Source: Buddleja alternifolia
Lineage: Eukaryota; Streptophyta; Magnoliopsida; Lamiales; Scrophulariaceae
Direction: 5' to 3'
Length of the DNA stretch: 64,000 nt
NCBI GenBank assembly: GCA_019426215.1
Contig: CM033399.1
Coordinates: forward strand, 23,073,022 to 23,137,021
In this document: positions 32,715 through 43,230 of the stretch, in pieces
Layout of the letters: the number at the start of each line of letters is the position of its first letter
Position numbering within the stretch: position 1 is the first letter of the stretch
Program-made: the position numbers and the translations under genes
The notes under the pieces: generated by a model
What the model saw: only the letters and a program-made list of their open reading frames with translations
What the model was told of the DNA's origin: nothing
Database searches by the model: none

Positions 32715-34817
32715 TGTTAGAGTTTATTCCTGGCGCATCAATTTTGGGGGTCATTCTATGTAATAGTAACTCTAGCTGAACGATCTTTTTTGTATAAATA
32801 AAGTTAATCTTTTGGCATTCTTTATTCGTGTATATAGCTTTGTCTTAAACTTAGAATAAAGTCCCGAAGGATCACACATAGCTATGGGACATCATTGCGC
32901 ATCGGGAATGGCAATGATGGAATATGTCTCCAAGGCTGTGATCCTTAAACATATGTTCCAAGTCGTGAATGTGCTCGTCGAGATGAAGGGATATCGATGA
33001 GACCCAAAAGACTTGTTTATATGATGCATACTCTTGGGAGAGTGTATTTCGTTCTATAGATATTGGCACGGTGAAAGCCTATGCATATATGAGGGTTCCT
33101 ATTGTGGGAATAGGTATACTGAACAACCCCATGGAAGTTCCATTAAATGGAATCCCAATCGAATCTAGAACTTCCAGTGGTCTTGTAGTATAAGAGTAAT
33201 CCTTAGAACCTGATGTTCCATTGGATGTCTTGTACACAATTGAACATGTCTTGGTTTGTTACATGATTACTTACATGATCGCAAATTGGCAAAATCAGAC
33301 CTGGGCTAATTGTGTATGAAGGCACGTGAGAATCAAGATGGGATCTATCTCTGACATTAGACTTGTCAGTGAATCTCCTATGTTTACATAGTGAATCGAC
33401 TTTAGGAATCTTCGGCCGAAGTATGATATCTAAAGAGGTGTAGGGTTTCCTCGTTTAGATAGTCGAAGTCGATCTCACCGTATTTGGGAGACATAGTTAT
33501 TGAATTAATGGAGCTTCGACCTTAGTCACTGCTCTAGATTCAATCGGGAGATTAGATGGAGGGATCTTACTTATACAAGGATCAAGATCACAAAAGGCGT
33601 ATCTTTATCTTTGTCTTTGTCTAGGTCTTCGTGGCCCGTTGCTAGATAGTAACCATGATTTGTAAATGCCGAGAATTAATATGGTGATTAATTCAAGGCT
33701 TGCTTGAATCAAAGGAATGATTTAATCTAGTGCTTTCTGTTTTAGGAAAGCACACTAGCACTTTGGGAAAGTGTACTTACTACTAGATAGTAGACGAGCC
33801 TAAGGGGTCACACACTTAACTCATGAGAGTCACTGCTTAAATGATGTGATTAATCAATTTGAAGAAATTGAGGAAATTTGGAAAGTCTAGTCCTTTCCTA
33901 ATGTGGAATATGAATTAACTGAAGTGATTCAATTAATTCGACTATTTTAATTAATCTTGTAGAATTAATTAAATTAATGGATCTAGTAGAGTTCAAGTAT
34001 TTTATTTAGTTGAGCTTGGCTCAAATTAAATAAATAAGTTAATTAGAATAAGTGAATCTAATTAAATGAGTTTTAATTATATGGTAATATTTAATTGATG
34101 GGTTTTGGCCCATAATTAAATATGGAGTCAATAATTAATTCTTAGACTCTAAATAAGGATGATGGCCTAATTTAAGGGGCCGTGGCAACTGGGATTCGAA
34201 ATCTTGGTGAAGAAGGAAAGAGTTTTCTTCTTCTCCAAGTCTTGCAGTTGAATAAGGACTCTAGGGTTCCTATTCTATATATATGTGACTGCAAGACTAA
34301 AAACCCTAAGTTTTCTTGAGAGGAAAATTTCGAACCCCAGCTGGAAAATTAAGAGTGAAATTTCTTGTCATCCTTAAGCCAAAAATCGCCCCCTTCCCTT
34401 GTTCCAACAGGACATCGTTTTGTTCATGTGTTGAACTTAACGATTCACATATTCCATCCCTTCACATAATCAAGCCTAGGTTTTAGACTTAGTTCTATTT
34501 CGTTGGCTAGCACCAATAACGAAGTAGGTGGTGACTTGAACGAGGTGTAGATACATCTTAGAAGTGCGATGTTTGGAGCACTAATACCGGAGATACAATT
34601 GACAGGTGATTTCCTCCAAGGAATCGTGTGGAATTGTACCACAGGGTTGAAAAGATCAAATTGGTTGTTGTGAGAATTTAATCGAATGGTAAAAATTCTT
34701 GCAACCTTCTTTATCGCATAATCGAGCACACCATTATTCCTGTTTCGGGTGGTTGTACATTTAAATTTTTAGATTCCGCTGCCACGAGCCACCTGGGGAA
34801 TAGAACCCAACCTAATA
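32715..34817 (+). repeat. Solo LTR of copia family C (C1)
   Basis: TGTTAGAGTT to about CCCAACCTAATA; homologous over its length to the LTRs of element C. Five bases before it (TAAAA, 32710-32714) match five after it (34818-34822), a target-site duplication, and D2 sequence continues on both sides. No internal region is present, so it is a solo LTR left by LTR-LTR recombination. It is more diverged than the two LTRs of element C. Confidence 0.8.
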
Positions 34818-34847
34818 TAAAAGACACGTAAAAATGACCCCTATCAA

Positions 34848-35138
34848 AAATCGAGTATGGAAAAAAATTTAGCCATACAATTGATGCACTAAAATTGATT
34901 AACTTGAGTACAATGGTATGATTTTTATGAATAATTGAATTTAATGGAATGTACGTATCTTTGTTTTGCTCGTGAGACCCTACACCAGGATTGATTTTTC
35001 CTAGCTGATACACATTACACATAAGTCGAGGGTAGAGGAGTTGAGTGAATAACCATCTTGAAACACTGAAGGAGTTTTTTCCAGAAATATTCACTTCGAT
35101 TTTTCATAAGTGTCATAAGATGAAATAGTTGTTTTGCC
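34848..35138. other. Unassigned sequence
   Basis: About 290 bp without a recognised gene or repeat partner in the window. It may be further family D internal DNA, since a D fragment follows. Confidence 0.4.
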
Positions 35139-35740
35139 TTTGACACTCGAGTGATTAAGCCCTTAGGAATGTCTCTACACTTAATGCCCTAAAGCCATTT
35201 AGTTTGGGAGTTGTTTGCCTAAAACTTGCTACAAGAGTACAATAGAAAGTCTAATGGAATAAAACATTGCACATAATCTAGCTTTTAATGAATTTAAGTG
35301 GATGTTTTATGAGCTTTAAAGTTTAATTTGACTGAGTAAAGAAATTTAAATGGCTATGAGGTTTCTATGATTCTTGTACCTTGTGATTGATCGAATGTTG
35401 ATAGATATGGGATTAATGTCCGAAATTTGGTAAGGATGCCACTTGACTATACTACCTTAGACTTAATTTCACCTTTGGGGTTCGTTTTGATTCTTGGTGT
35501 CACATGAGCAATTATTTGATATACTTATATATATATATAATTTTTGAGCTTTAAAGGTTGATCTTATGCCATTAGTTATTGTTAATTATGTTGATTTGTA
35601 TTGATTGGGTGGGGCTGAAATTTGTTGGATTTTGTTGGTATATCACATGCAAACCCTCACGAGACTATACTCGTCCTGTTTGGATAACATAAAGTTTTAA
35701 AGGCTTGTTGCACATGCTAAGTGAAATTGTTCACTCCACG
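35139..35740 (+). repeat. Family D 3' internal fragment (D3)
   Basis: Homologous to 28617-29217, including CACTCGAGTGATTAA, the ACAAACCCTCACGAGACTATA region and CACTCCACGAAAGTGA. It stops before the polypurine tract, where family C LTR sequence begins. Confidence 0.75.
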
Positions 35741-36877
35741 AAAGTGATTTAATCTAGTACTTTCCATTTTTGGAAGGTACACTAGCACTGTGGGAAGGTG
35801 TACTTACTACTAGATAGAAACGAGCCTAAGGGGTCACACACTAACTCGAGAAAGTCACTGCTTGAATAGATGTGATTAATCAATTTCGAGGAAATTGAGG
35901 GAATTAGGAAAGTGTACTACTTTTCTAATATGGAATATAAATTAATTAAAGGATTCAATTAATTTTACTCTTTTAATTAATCTAGTAGAATTAATTAAAT
36001 TAATGGACCTAGTAGAGTCCAAGTATTTTATTTAATTAGGTGGAGCCCAAGTTAAATAAATAAATTTTGGAACTAATTGGTTGGATTTAATTTGACTTGT
36101 ATTTAATTGATGGGTTGTGCCTATAATTAAATTTGAGAAGTCAAAATTGAACCCTAGAGTCCAATTGAATGTGTGGACCGATTTCTTGAGTGATAATAAG
36201 GGAAGGGGGCGATTCTTTTACATGTGGTGGAGGAGGAAAAGAGTTTTCCCCTTCTCCAACTCTTCATAGGATAAAGATTACTAGAGAGTTTAGAAGAAAG
36301 GAAGTTTCCTTTTCCTAATTGGACTCTAGGTAATCTTCACCTATAAATAAGAGAAGAAGGAGACTAAAAAGGATGATGATTTTTGCAGGAAAAATTCGCC
36401 CCTCCCTAGCTTCTAAAATCGGCCCCCTTCTTCTCCCTTTCCAACAAGACGTCGTTCTATTCATGTGTTTAATTAAACGACTTAGAAAATATTCCTAATC
36501 TTCATATAATCAAGCCTAAGGTAAGCTTAGAATCGTTTTGTTGTCTAGCACGCAAGGCAAGACGATTGGTGACTTAAACGAGGTGTGGATACATCTTAGA
36601 GGTGCGCCACTTGGAGCACTCTAAACCAGGAGATACGAAAAATGACGTGCAATTTCTCACCCAAGGGAAATTGTGTGGATTTGCACCACAGGGTTGTTGA
36701 GATCCAAAGTACGAGGTGAAACGAAATTTTCGAAAGGTATAATTTCGTTTACCTCCTTATCAAATTCGATCGAACCAATTCCATATTACTGTTTTCGGGT
36801 GGTTGTACGTTTACTTTTGTAAAATTTTAATTTCCACTGCCACGAGCCACCCGAGCGAATGAGTCAACCCAAGATGA
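35741..36877 (+). repeat. Family C LTR, 3' part only (C2)
   Basis: Matches the last 1.1 kb or so of the C LTRs, from GATTTAATCTAGTACTTTCC to GAGTCAACCCAAG. A TATAAATA box lies near 36350. The left half of the LTR is missing and both sides join other repeats without a visible target duplication. Confidence 0.8.
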
Positions 36878-36901
36878 GAGAGGATGGTATTTGACCAGGG
36901 G

Positions 36902-37314
36902 TTTTTTGTTGTTCAATGGCCTTAACATTTTCTCTCAATTTCTGTCATCTCAGTGTTAAACACTATATCCCTAATTTTATTGTCGATATCAATCAGAAGG
37001 GTAATCTCATTCTCAGCAGCAATATATCTGTCTTCATTATATCCGGCAGGAATGAAATCTTCTTCGAGTGCTGGAGCCATGTAGTTGATTGAATGATCAA
37101 TTATCTTCAGCGGGTCCAGTTGGAAAAAGTGCCTCGACTTGGTAACGTCTTCAGCAACGCATTGACCTTCTGAGCGTGCCTCTGTTATAGCTGGAACAGG
37201 GATTGATGACTGAGCCTCTTTGGGAGCAGGTTCCTCAGGTTCAATTGCAACAGCTTCTGTGGCAATGTCTTTGTCAATCGCCAGAACTTCTGTCATCTCA
37301 ACATCTAGATTGAC
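36902..37314 (-). pseudogene. Additional ORF fragment, element B3
   Basis: About 125 codons (36922-37296) match the middle of the B2 additional ORF, including SRHFFQLDPLKIIDHSINYM and EERYIAAENEI-like sequence (here NEDRYIAAENEI). It is fused at its start to RT and at its end to family C LTR DNA. Confidence 0.8.
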
Positions 37315-39561
37315 ATATAAATTTTGAATAACGTTGTATCAACGCTGCCTTTTGAAAAGCCTTTACCAATGAGGAAGATGGAGAGAGTGTCATACCCTGC
37401 TCGGGATGCTTGCTTAAGCCCATAAAGTGCTTTGTCTAGCTTGTAGACCATACCCTTACCATGATTGTTGATGAATCCTGGTGGTTGCTCAACATATACT
37501 TCTTCTTGGAGTTTACCATTTAGGAAAGCACTCTTCACGTCCATCAGATACACCATGAACTTTGAACACTGCATACGCTAGAAACATGCGAATTGCTTCA
37601 AGACGAGCGACAGGAGCATATGTCTCATCAAAGTCAATACCCTCCTCTTGGCAATATCCTTGAGCTACGAGTCTGGCCTTGTGCCTTATCACAATGTCGT
37701 TCTCATCCATCTTGTTTCTATAAACCCATCTAGTTCCAATAACTCCTTGGTGAGTTGGCCTTGGTACTAGCATCCAAATCTTATTTCGTTCAAACTGATT
37801 AAGCTCTTTTTGCAAGGGTTCAATCCAACTTGGGTTGCTTAGCGCTTCATCCACTTTCTTAGGTTCCATTTGAGATAAAAAAACTTGCGAACATAGCCCC
37901 ATTGAACGTAGCGGCTCTAGTCCTAACAGGCGCTTCAATATCTCCAATAATCTGCTCAGGTGGATGATCACGCAGCCATAGTCTATCTGGTTGGAAAGGG
38001 TTAAGAGGTTGAACAGACGCTTGACGATCAGACGCTTGATTATCCTCTTGCATAGGCGCTTCAAGTTCATAGATTCTTGTTTGCTCTTGATGATCACTCT
38101 CTTCATGATCATCAGCATTTCTTACAATATTGTCCATATTAACCTCACGAGTAATCTTAGGAGGTGGCACTGAGATCTCATCATCGTCGTCACTGTCATC
38201 GATAGTAATCTTAGACACTTGATGACATAGATCTTCAACTCCTACATCATTCACATATTATGGTTAGCCTCATAAAAAACAACATGAATAGATTCCTCAA
38301 CCTTCGATTTGATCTTATTTAGGATGCGAAAATTCTTTCCATTCTTAACGTAGCCTAGAAAGATTCCCTCATCCGCTTTTGGATCAAATGTCTTTAGACT
38401 TTGGGATCCATTATTATGGATAAAGCATTTAGAACCAAAGACGTGAAAATATGAAACATTTGGCTTACGCCCCTTCCACAGTTCATATGGAGTTTTCCCA
38501 TGCTGTTTGTTGATCATGCAACAGTTTTGAGTGTAACAGGCAGTGTTGATCGCTTCGGCCCAAAACCTAGGAGCAAGCATGGATTCTGCTAACATTGTCC
38601 TAGCGGCTTCCTTAAGTGTTCGGTTCTGGCGCTCAGCAACACCATTTTGTTGGGGAGTTCTGGGAGCTGAATACTCACGATGCATTCCATTTTCTGCACA
38701 AAACTTCTCAACAATCTTGTTAGTAAACTCAGTACCGTGATCGCTTCTTATTCTTGCAACCTTAAGATTTTTCAATATTTGAAATTGCCGAATAAGCGTT
38801 GTTAACTTGTCACATGTCTCATCTTTGGATGAAAGAAATTCCACCAAAGTAAATCGAGAGAAATCATCTACTATCAACAAAGTATACTTTTTACCGCTTA
38901 CACTGATCGTTTGAACAGGTCCAAACAAATCCATGTGAAGTAGTTCAAGTATTCTAGAGGTAGATAGATGAAGTTTTCTCTTGAATGCTGATTTAACTCG
39001 TTTACCCATTTGACAAGCGTCACAAAGGCGATCCTTGTGAAATGGTCCATTTGGTAATGCCTCTACAATATATTGACTTATAAGCTGAGATATTGTTTTG
39101 AAGTTGAGGTGATTCATTTTTCTATGCCATAACCAACCCATTTTAGATTCATTTTTAGCAACAAAACATGTTGGGTTTTTATCAAGTGTTGAACCCCAAT
39201 CTACCAATTATACGTTGTTAGTTCTTTTACCCTTTAATTTAGTAGACTTAGTCTTAGCGTCATTTATATAGCAACAGTCACTTGAGAATATGACTTCAAT
39301 GCCTTTATCACAAAATTCACTTATGCTTAATAAATTGTGCTTCAGACCCTCAACATAATAAACATCACTTATCATGATGTTCCCCCTATGCACAGTACCT
39401 ATACCTTTGGTTTTACCATTGGAGTTGTCACCAAATACAACCTGAGGACCATGGGCAGCTTGATAGTTGATCAGAAGATCTTTAGAACCAGTCACGTGCC
39501 TTGACGATCCACTATTGAAGTACCACACAGATGTATCGGCTCTAGCTCTAGGTACCTGCAA
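37315..39561 (-). pseudogene. SIRE-type pol, element B3, RT truncated
   Basis: Protease (39208-39561): FNSGSSRHVTGS, with Asn in place of the catalytic Asp; a stop at 39208 (TAT to TAA) separates it from integrase. Integrase (38251-39207): WHRKMNH, CDACQMGK, IVDDFSRFT, RSDHGTEF, VAERQNRTL, all key residues kept over 318 open codons. [34 protein letters not shown], a frameshift near 37565, [24 protein letters not shown], ending at DTTLFKI before YVDD. So the RT active site and all of RNase H are gone. Confidence 0.85.
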
Positions 39562-39593
39562 TCAAAAGTGAAGTTTTATTTCTGTTCAGGTAC
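39551..39593 (-). other. gag-pol junction of B3 with GGTAC repeats 38 bp apart
   Basis: GGTAC at 39551 and 39589. On the minus strand Gag ends WVPEQK then TAA (39576-39578); pol opens in the next frame after TTTTGATTGCAG. The layout is the same as in B2. Confidence 0.75.
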
Positions 39594-40721
39594 CCATTGT
39601 TGCTTGGGTCCTTTAACATTAGTAGCATTGTTAGTTTGAATTAGAACTTCAGGAACCCATATTTGCCTGGTCTTCATTTTAGGAATATTGGCCTTTTTGG
39701 GTTTCACAACGTGTTGTGTGTGTTTTTTGGGTGTATAATAATATCCTCGATTGTAATGGTAGTCATAATCATAATCATCATAGTATCGATAATATGATCT
39801 TGACTGTCTTGGATATTGACGCTGGTATTTCCTGGGCGCTGGCTTGGGGTGCACTTTTGGTGCTGGACGCTTAGCGCTTGATTCACAGTGGTCAGACTTA
39901 TCTTTAGCCTTTTGAGCGTTTGGATAGACCCGTCTTTGTGAATCATTTTCCTTAGCCTTACCCTTGCCTGAGTTAGCTTTAACTTTCTCATTTGGCCTCT
40001 TACCATTGTCGCTGGGTTCATTTTGTGTTTGACCTTGTGAACCTTTCTCAACAAAGATAACACCTATTCCTTTGTTGTTTGCCGTAACATTAGATTTATT
40101 AGGTTGTTTACCGAGTTTATCGCATCCTAAACCGGTCTTTTCACCAAATAATCTAGTTACTTCAGTAACATTATCCAACTTTCTAGAAGCTTTTGATAAT
40201 GATGAGATGAGCTGCTCTGATTTAGCAAGTCTAGCGATCAAATCAGCTTCTCTCTTGACTATTATATCAAGATCGCTTTTTAATTGAATAATTTCACTCT
40301 AAAGCGATTGGTTCTTCTCAATGCACCGTTGCTGAACTTGCAACTCTGCTTTGAGCGTTACTTTATCTCCTGTTAGTGATGAGATAATAGCGAGATCGTT
40401 TTGATATATTTTGGCAGCTTCTTGACATTCATTGTAGTATTCTTTGACTTTGTCAAGTAATTCATCATAAGAGAGAGGAATAGATAATTCATTGATTACC
40501 TCAGGAGATGCTTCATCATCTCTGGCCATGAGACATATGAGCGTTGAGTCATCTAATGGCTCATCATCGTCACTATTCTCCTCTGATGATTCAAAAACTT
40601 CAGGTGCGGATGCTGGTTCTGATTCCGCTAGAAAACCTTGTTGACGAAGGTTGCTCCTGAATTGGTTTCTATCCAAATAATCCTGTCTTGAGTGCTTGGA
40701 TACGTTTGGATAAGGGCAATT
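39576..40721 (-). pseudogene. SIRE-type gag, C-terminal half, element B3
   Basis: Continues from the last part of the zinc knuckle (NCPYPN) split by element C. It has an acidic Ser-rich region (SSEENSDDDEPLDDS), a coiled-coil-like region with one stop at 40296-40298, a Lys-rich part and a Tyr/Asp-rich stretch (YYRYYDDYDYDYHYN), shorter than in B2. It ends at TAA 39576. Confidence 0.82.
40717..40721 (+). other. Target-site duplication of element C, left
   Basis: CAATT, matched by CAATT at 48470-48474. The undisturbed sequence in B4 (GGGCAATTTACCTGG, near 61706) shows one copy. Confidence 0.9.
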
Positions 40722-42853
40722 TGTTAGAGTTAGTGCCCGGCGCACCAATTATTGGGCGCCATTCTTTGTAATAGTAACTCTAGAGTTGAACAATCATTTT
40801 CTTATAAATACAGTCAATCTCCTTTTATATGTGTGGCATGTCTTTATTCTTAAATTAGTTTTTACTTTGGCTTAGAATAAAGTCCCGAAGGATCACACAT
40901 AGCTATGGGACATCATTGCACATTGGGTGTGGTAATGATGGAATATGTCTCGAAGGCTGTGATCTTTAAACATTGTTCTAAGTCGTGAAAGGGTTCATCG
41001 AGATAAAGGGATATCGATGCAACCCAAAAGACTTGCTGATATGATCCATACTCCGGTAGAAGTATATCTCATTGCATAGATACTGGCACGGTGAAAGCCA
41101 ATGCATATATGAGGGTTGCCATTGTGGTAATGGGCGAACTGATCAACCCCATGGAAGTTCCTGAAGTGGATTACCAGTCGAATGTGGAACTTCCAGTGGT
41201 CTTGTAGTATAAAAGTAATCCTTATGGACCTAAGATTCCATTGGATGTCTTATGCGTAACCGCGCATGTTCTTGATTTGTTACATGATCACTTTAGATGA
41301 ACGAATATGGGCAAACTCAGACATGCACGTCTTACGTAGTAAGGCACGTGAGAATCAAGAGGAATCTATCTCTGACATTAGCCAGTCGGTTAATCTCCTA
41401 TGGTTACATAGTGAATCAACTCAAGGAATCTTCAGCCGAAGTATGATATCTAAAGAGGCGTAGGGTTTCCTCGTTTAGATAGTCGAAGTCAATTTCACAT
41501 AACGTGGGAAACATAGTATTGAATTAATAGAGCTTCGACCTTAGCTAATGCTCTAGATTCAATCGGGAGATTAGATAGAGGGATCTTACTTATGCGAGGA
41601 TCAAGAGCGCAAAAGGCGTATCTTTACTTTCGTTTTATCTAGGTCTTCGGGACCCTATGCTAGGTGGGCAACCGCGATTTGTAAGTGCCGAGAATTAGCT
41701 TGGTGACTAATTCGAGGCTTGATTAAATCAAAGGTTTGATTTAATCTAGTACTTTCCATTTTTGGAAGGTACACTAGCACTGTGGGAAGATGTACTTACT
41801 ACTAGATAGAAACGAGCCTAAGGGGCACTCACTAACTCAAGAGAGTCACTGCTTGAATAGATGTGATTAATCAATTTCGAGGAAATTGAGGGAATTAGGA
41901 AAGTGTAGTACTTCCCTAATATGGAATATAAATCTTGTAGAACTAATTCAATTAATTTTACTTTTTTAATTAATCTTGTTGAATTAATTAAATTAATGGA
42001 CTTAGTAGAGCCTAGGTATTTTATTTAATTGGTTGGATCCCAAGTTAAATAAATAAATGTTGGAATTAATTGGTTGAATTTAATTTGACTTGTATTTAAT
42101 TGATGGGTTGTGCCTATAATTAAATTGAGAAGTCAAAATTGAACCCTAGAGTCCAATTGTATGTGTTGACCGATTTCTTGAGTGATAATAAGGGAAGGGG
42201 GCGATTCTTTTACATGTGGTGGAGGAGGAAAAGAGTTTTCCCCTTCTCCAACTCTTCATAGGATAAGGATTACTAGAGAGTTTAGGAGAAAGGAAGTTTC
42301 CTTTTCCTAATTGGACTCTAGGTAATCTTCACCTATAAATAAGAGAAGAAGGAGACTAAAAAGGATGATGATTTTTGCAGGAAAAATTCGCCCCTCCCTA
42401 GCTTCTAAAATCGGCCACCTTCTTCTAACTTTCCAACAAGACGTCGTTCTATTCATGTGTTGAATTAAACGACTTAGAAAATATTCCTACCCTTCATACA
42501 ATCAAGCCTAAGTTAAGCTTAGAATCGTTTTGTTGTCTAGCACGCAAGGAAAGACGATTGGTGACTTGAACGAGGTGTGGATACATCTTAGAGGTGCGAC
42601 GCTTGGAGCACTATAAACTGGGAGATACGAAAAACGACGGACAATTTCTCACCCAAGGGAATTGTGTGGATTTGCACCACAGGGTTGCTGAGATCCAAAG
42701 TACGAGGTGAAACGAAATTTTTGAAAGGTATAATTTCATTTACCTCCTTATCAAATTCAATCGAACCAATTCCATATTCCTGTTTTCGGGTGGTTGTACA
42801 TTTACTTTTGTAAAATTTTAATTTCCGCTGCCACGAGCCACCCGAGGGAATGA
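40722..42853 (+). repeat. 5' LTR of element C, last 12 bp missing
   Basis: TGTTAGAGTTAGTGCCCGGC to CCCGAGGGAATGA. The 3' LTR continues GTCAACCCAACA, absent here; gag sequence follows instead. TATA box at 42334-42341. Confidence 0.88.
42334..42341 (+). promoter_or_regulatory. TATA box, 5' LTR of element C
   Basis: TATAAATA in CTTCACCTATAAATAAGAG; the same box is at 47937-47944 in the 3' LTR. Confidence 0.6.
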
Positions 42854-43230
42854 TCGGGCTAATTGAAAAATTGGCTGGTCTGGGCGTGGCACTTGACAAT
42901 GAGCTTTCTATGGATTTGGTCCTACAGTCATTGCCTAACTCTTATGATCAATTTGTGGTCAATTTCAACATGAACCAACTTGAAGCAAAGCTTCCTGAGC
43001 TGTTGAACATGTTGAAGACTGCTGAAAGCACCATGAAGAAGGATAAACCGGTGCTTCTTATGAATTCTTCAGCAAAAGCCAAGAAGGGCAACAAGAAGAA
43101 GAATAAGACTAAGAAGCTGAAAGGTAATGGTGGTGTGAAGAAGGGTAAGAAGTCCAAGTCTAAAAAGTCTGATGAGTGCTTCAAATGTGGGAAAGTTCGG
43201 GACTGGCAAAGGAACTGAAAAGAGCCTCCG
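42854..43230 (+). pseudogene. Copia gag, C-terminal part, element C
   Basis: Begins in the middle of the Gag core (LAGLGVALDNELSMDLVLQS), directly after the truncated LTR; the ATG at 42850 comes from the LTR and is chance. A Lys-rich block precedes a damaged zinc knuckle, CFKCGKVRDWQRN then TGA (43216-43218): the His and the last Cys are lost. Confidence 0.82.

Larger units (their letters stand above)
31369..34847 (-). repeat. LTR of Ty3/gypsy-like element D2, split by a solo LTR
   Basis: Starts TGACACACTAAATCC (LTR end, minus strand) and runs to CTTAAAA at 32714, then resumes at 34818 as TAAAAGACACGTAAAAATGACC and ends near 34847 with CTATCAA, the complement of the TGTTGATA LTR start. The two parts total about 1375 bp. 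It is diverged from D1. A G+C-rich patch is at 32330-32565. Confidence 0.72.
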
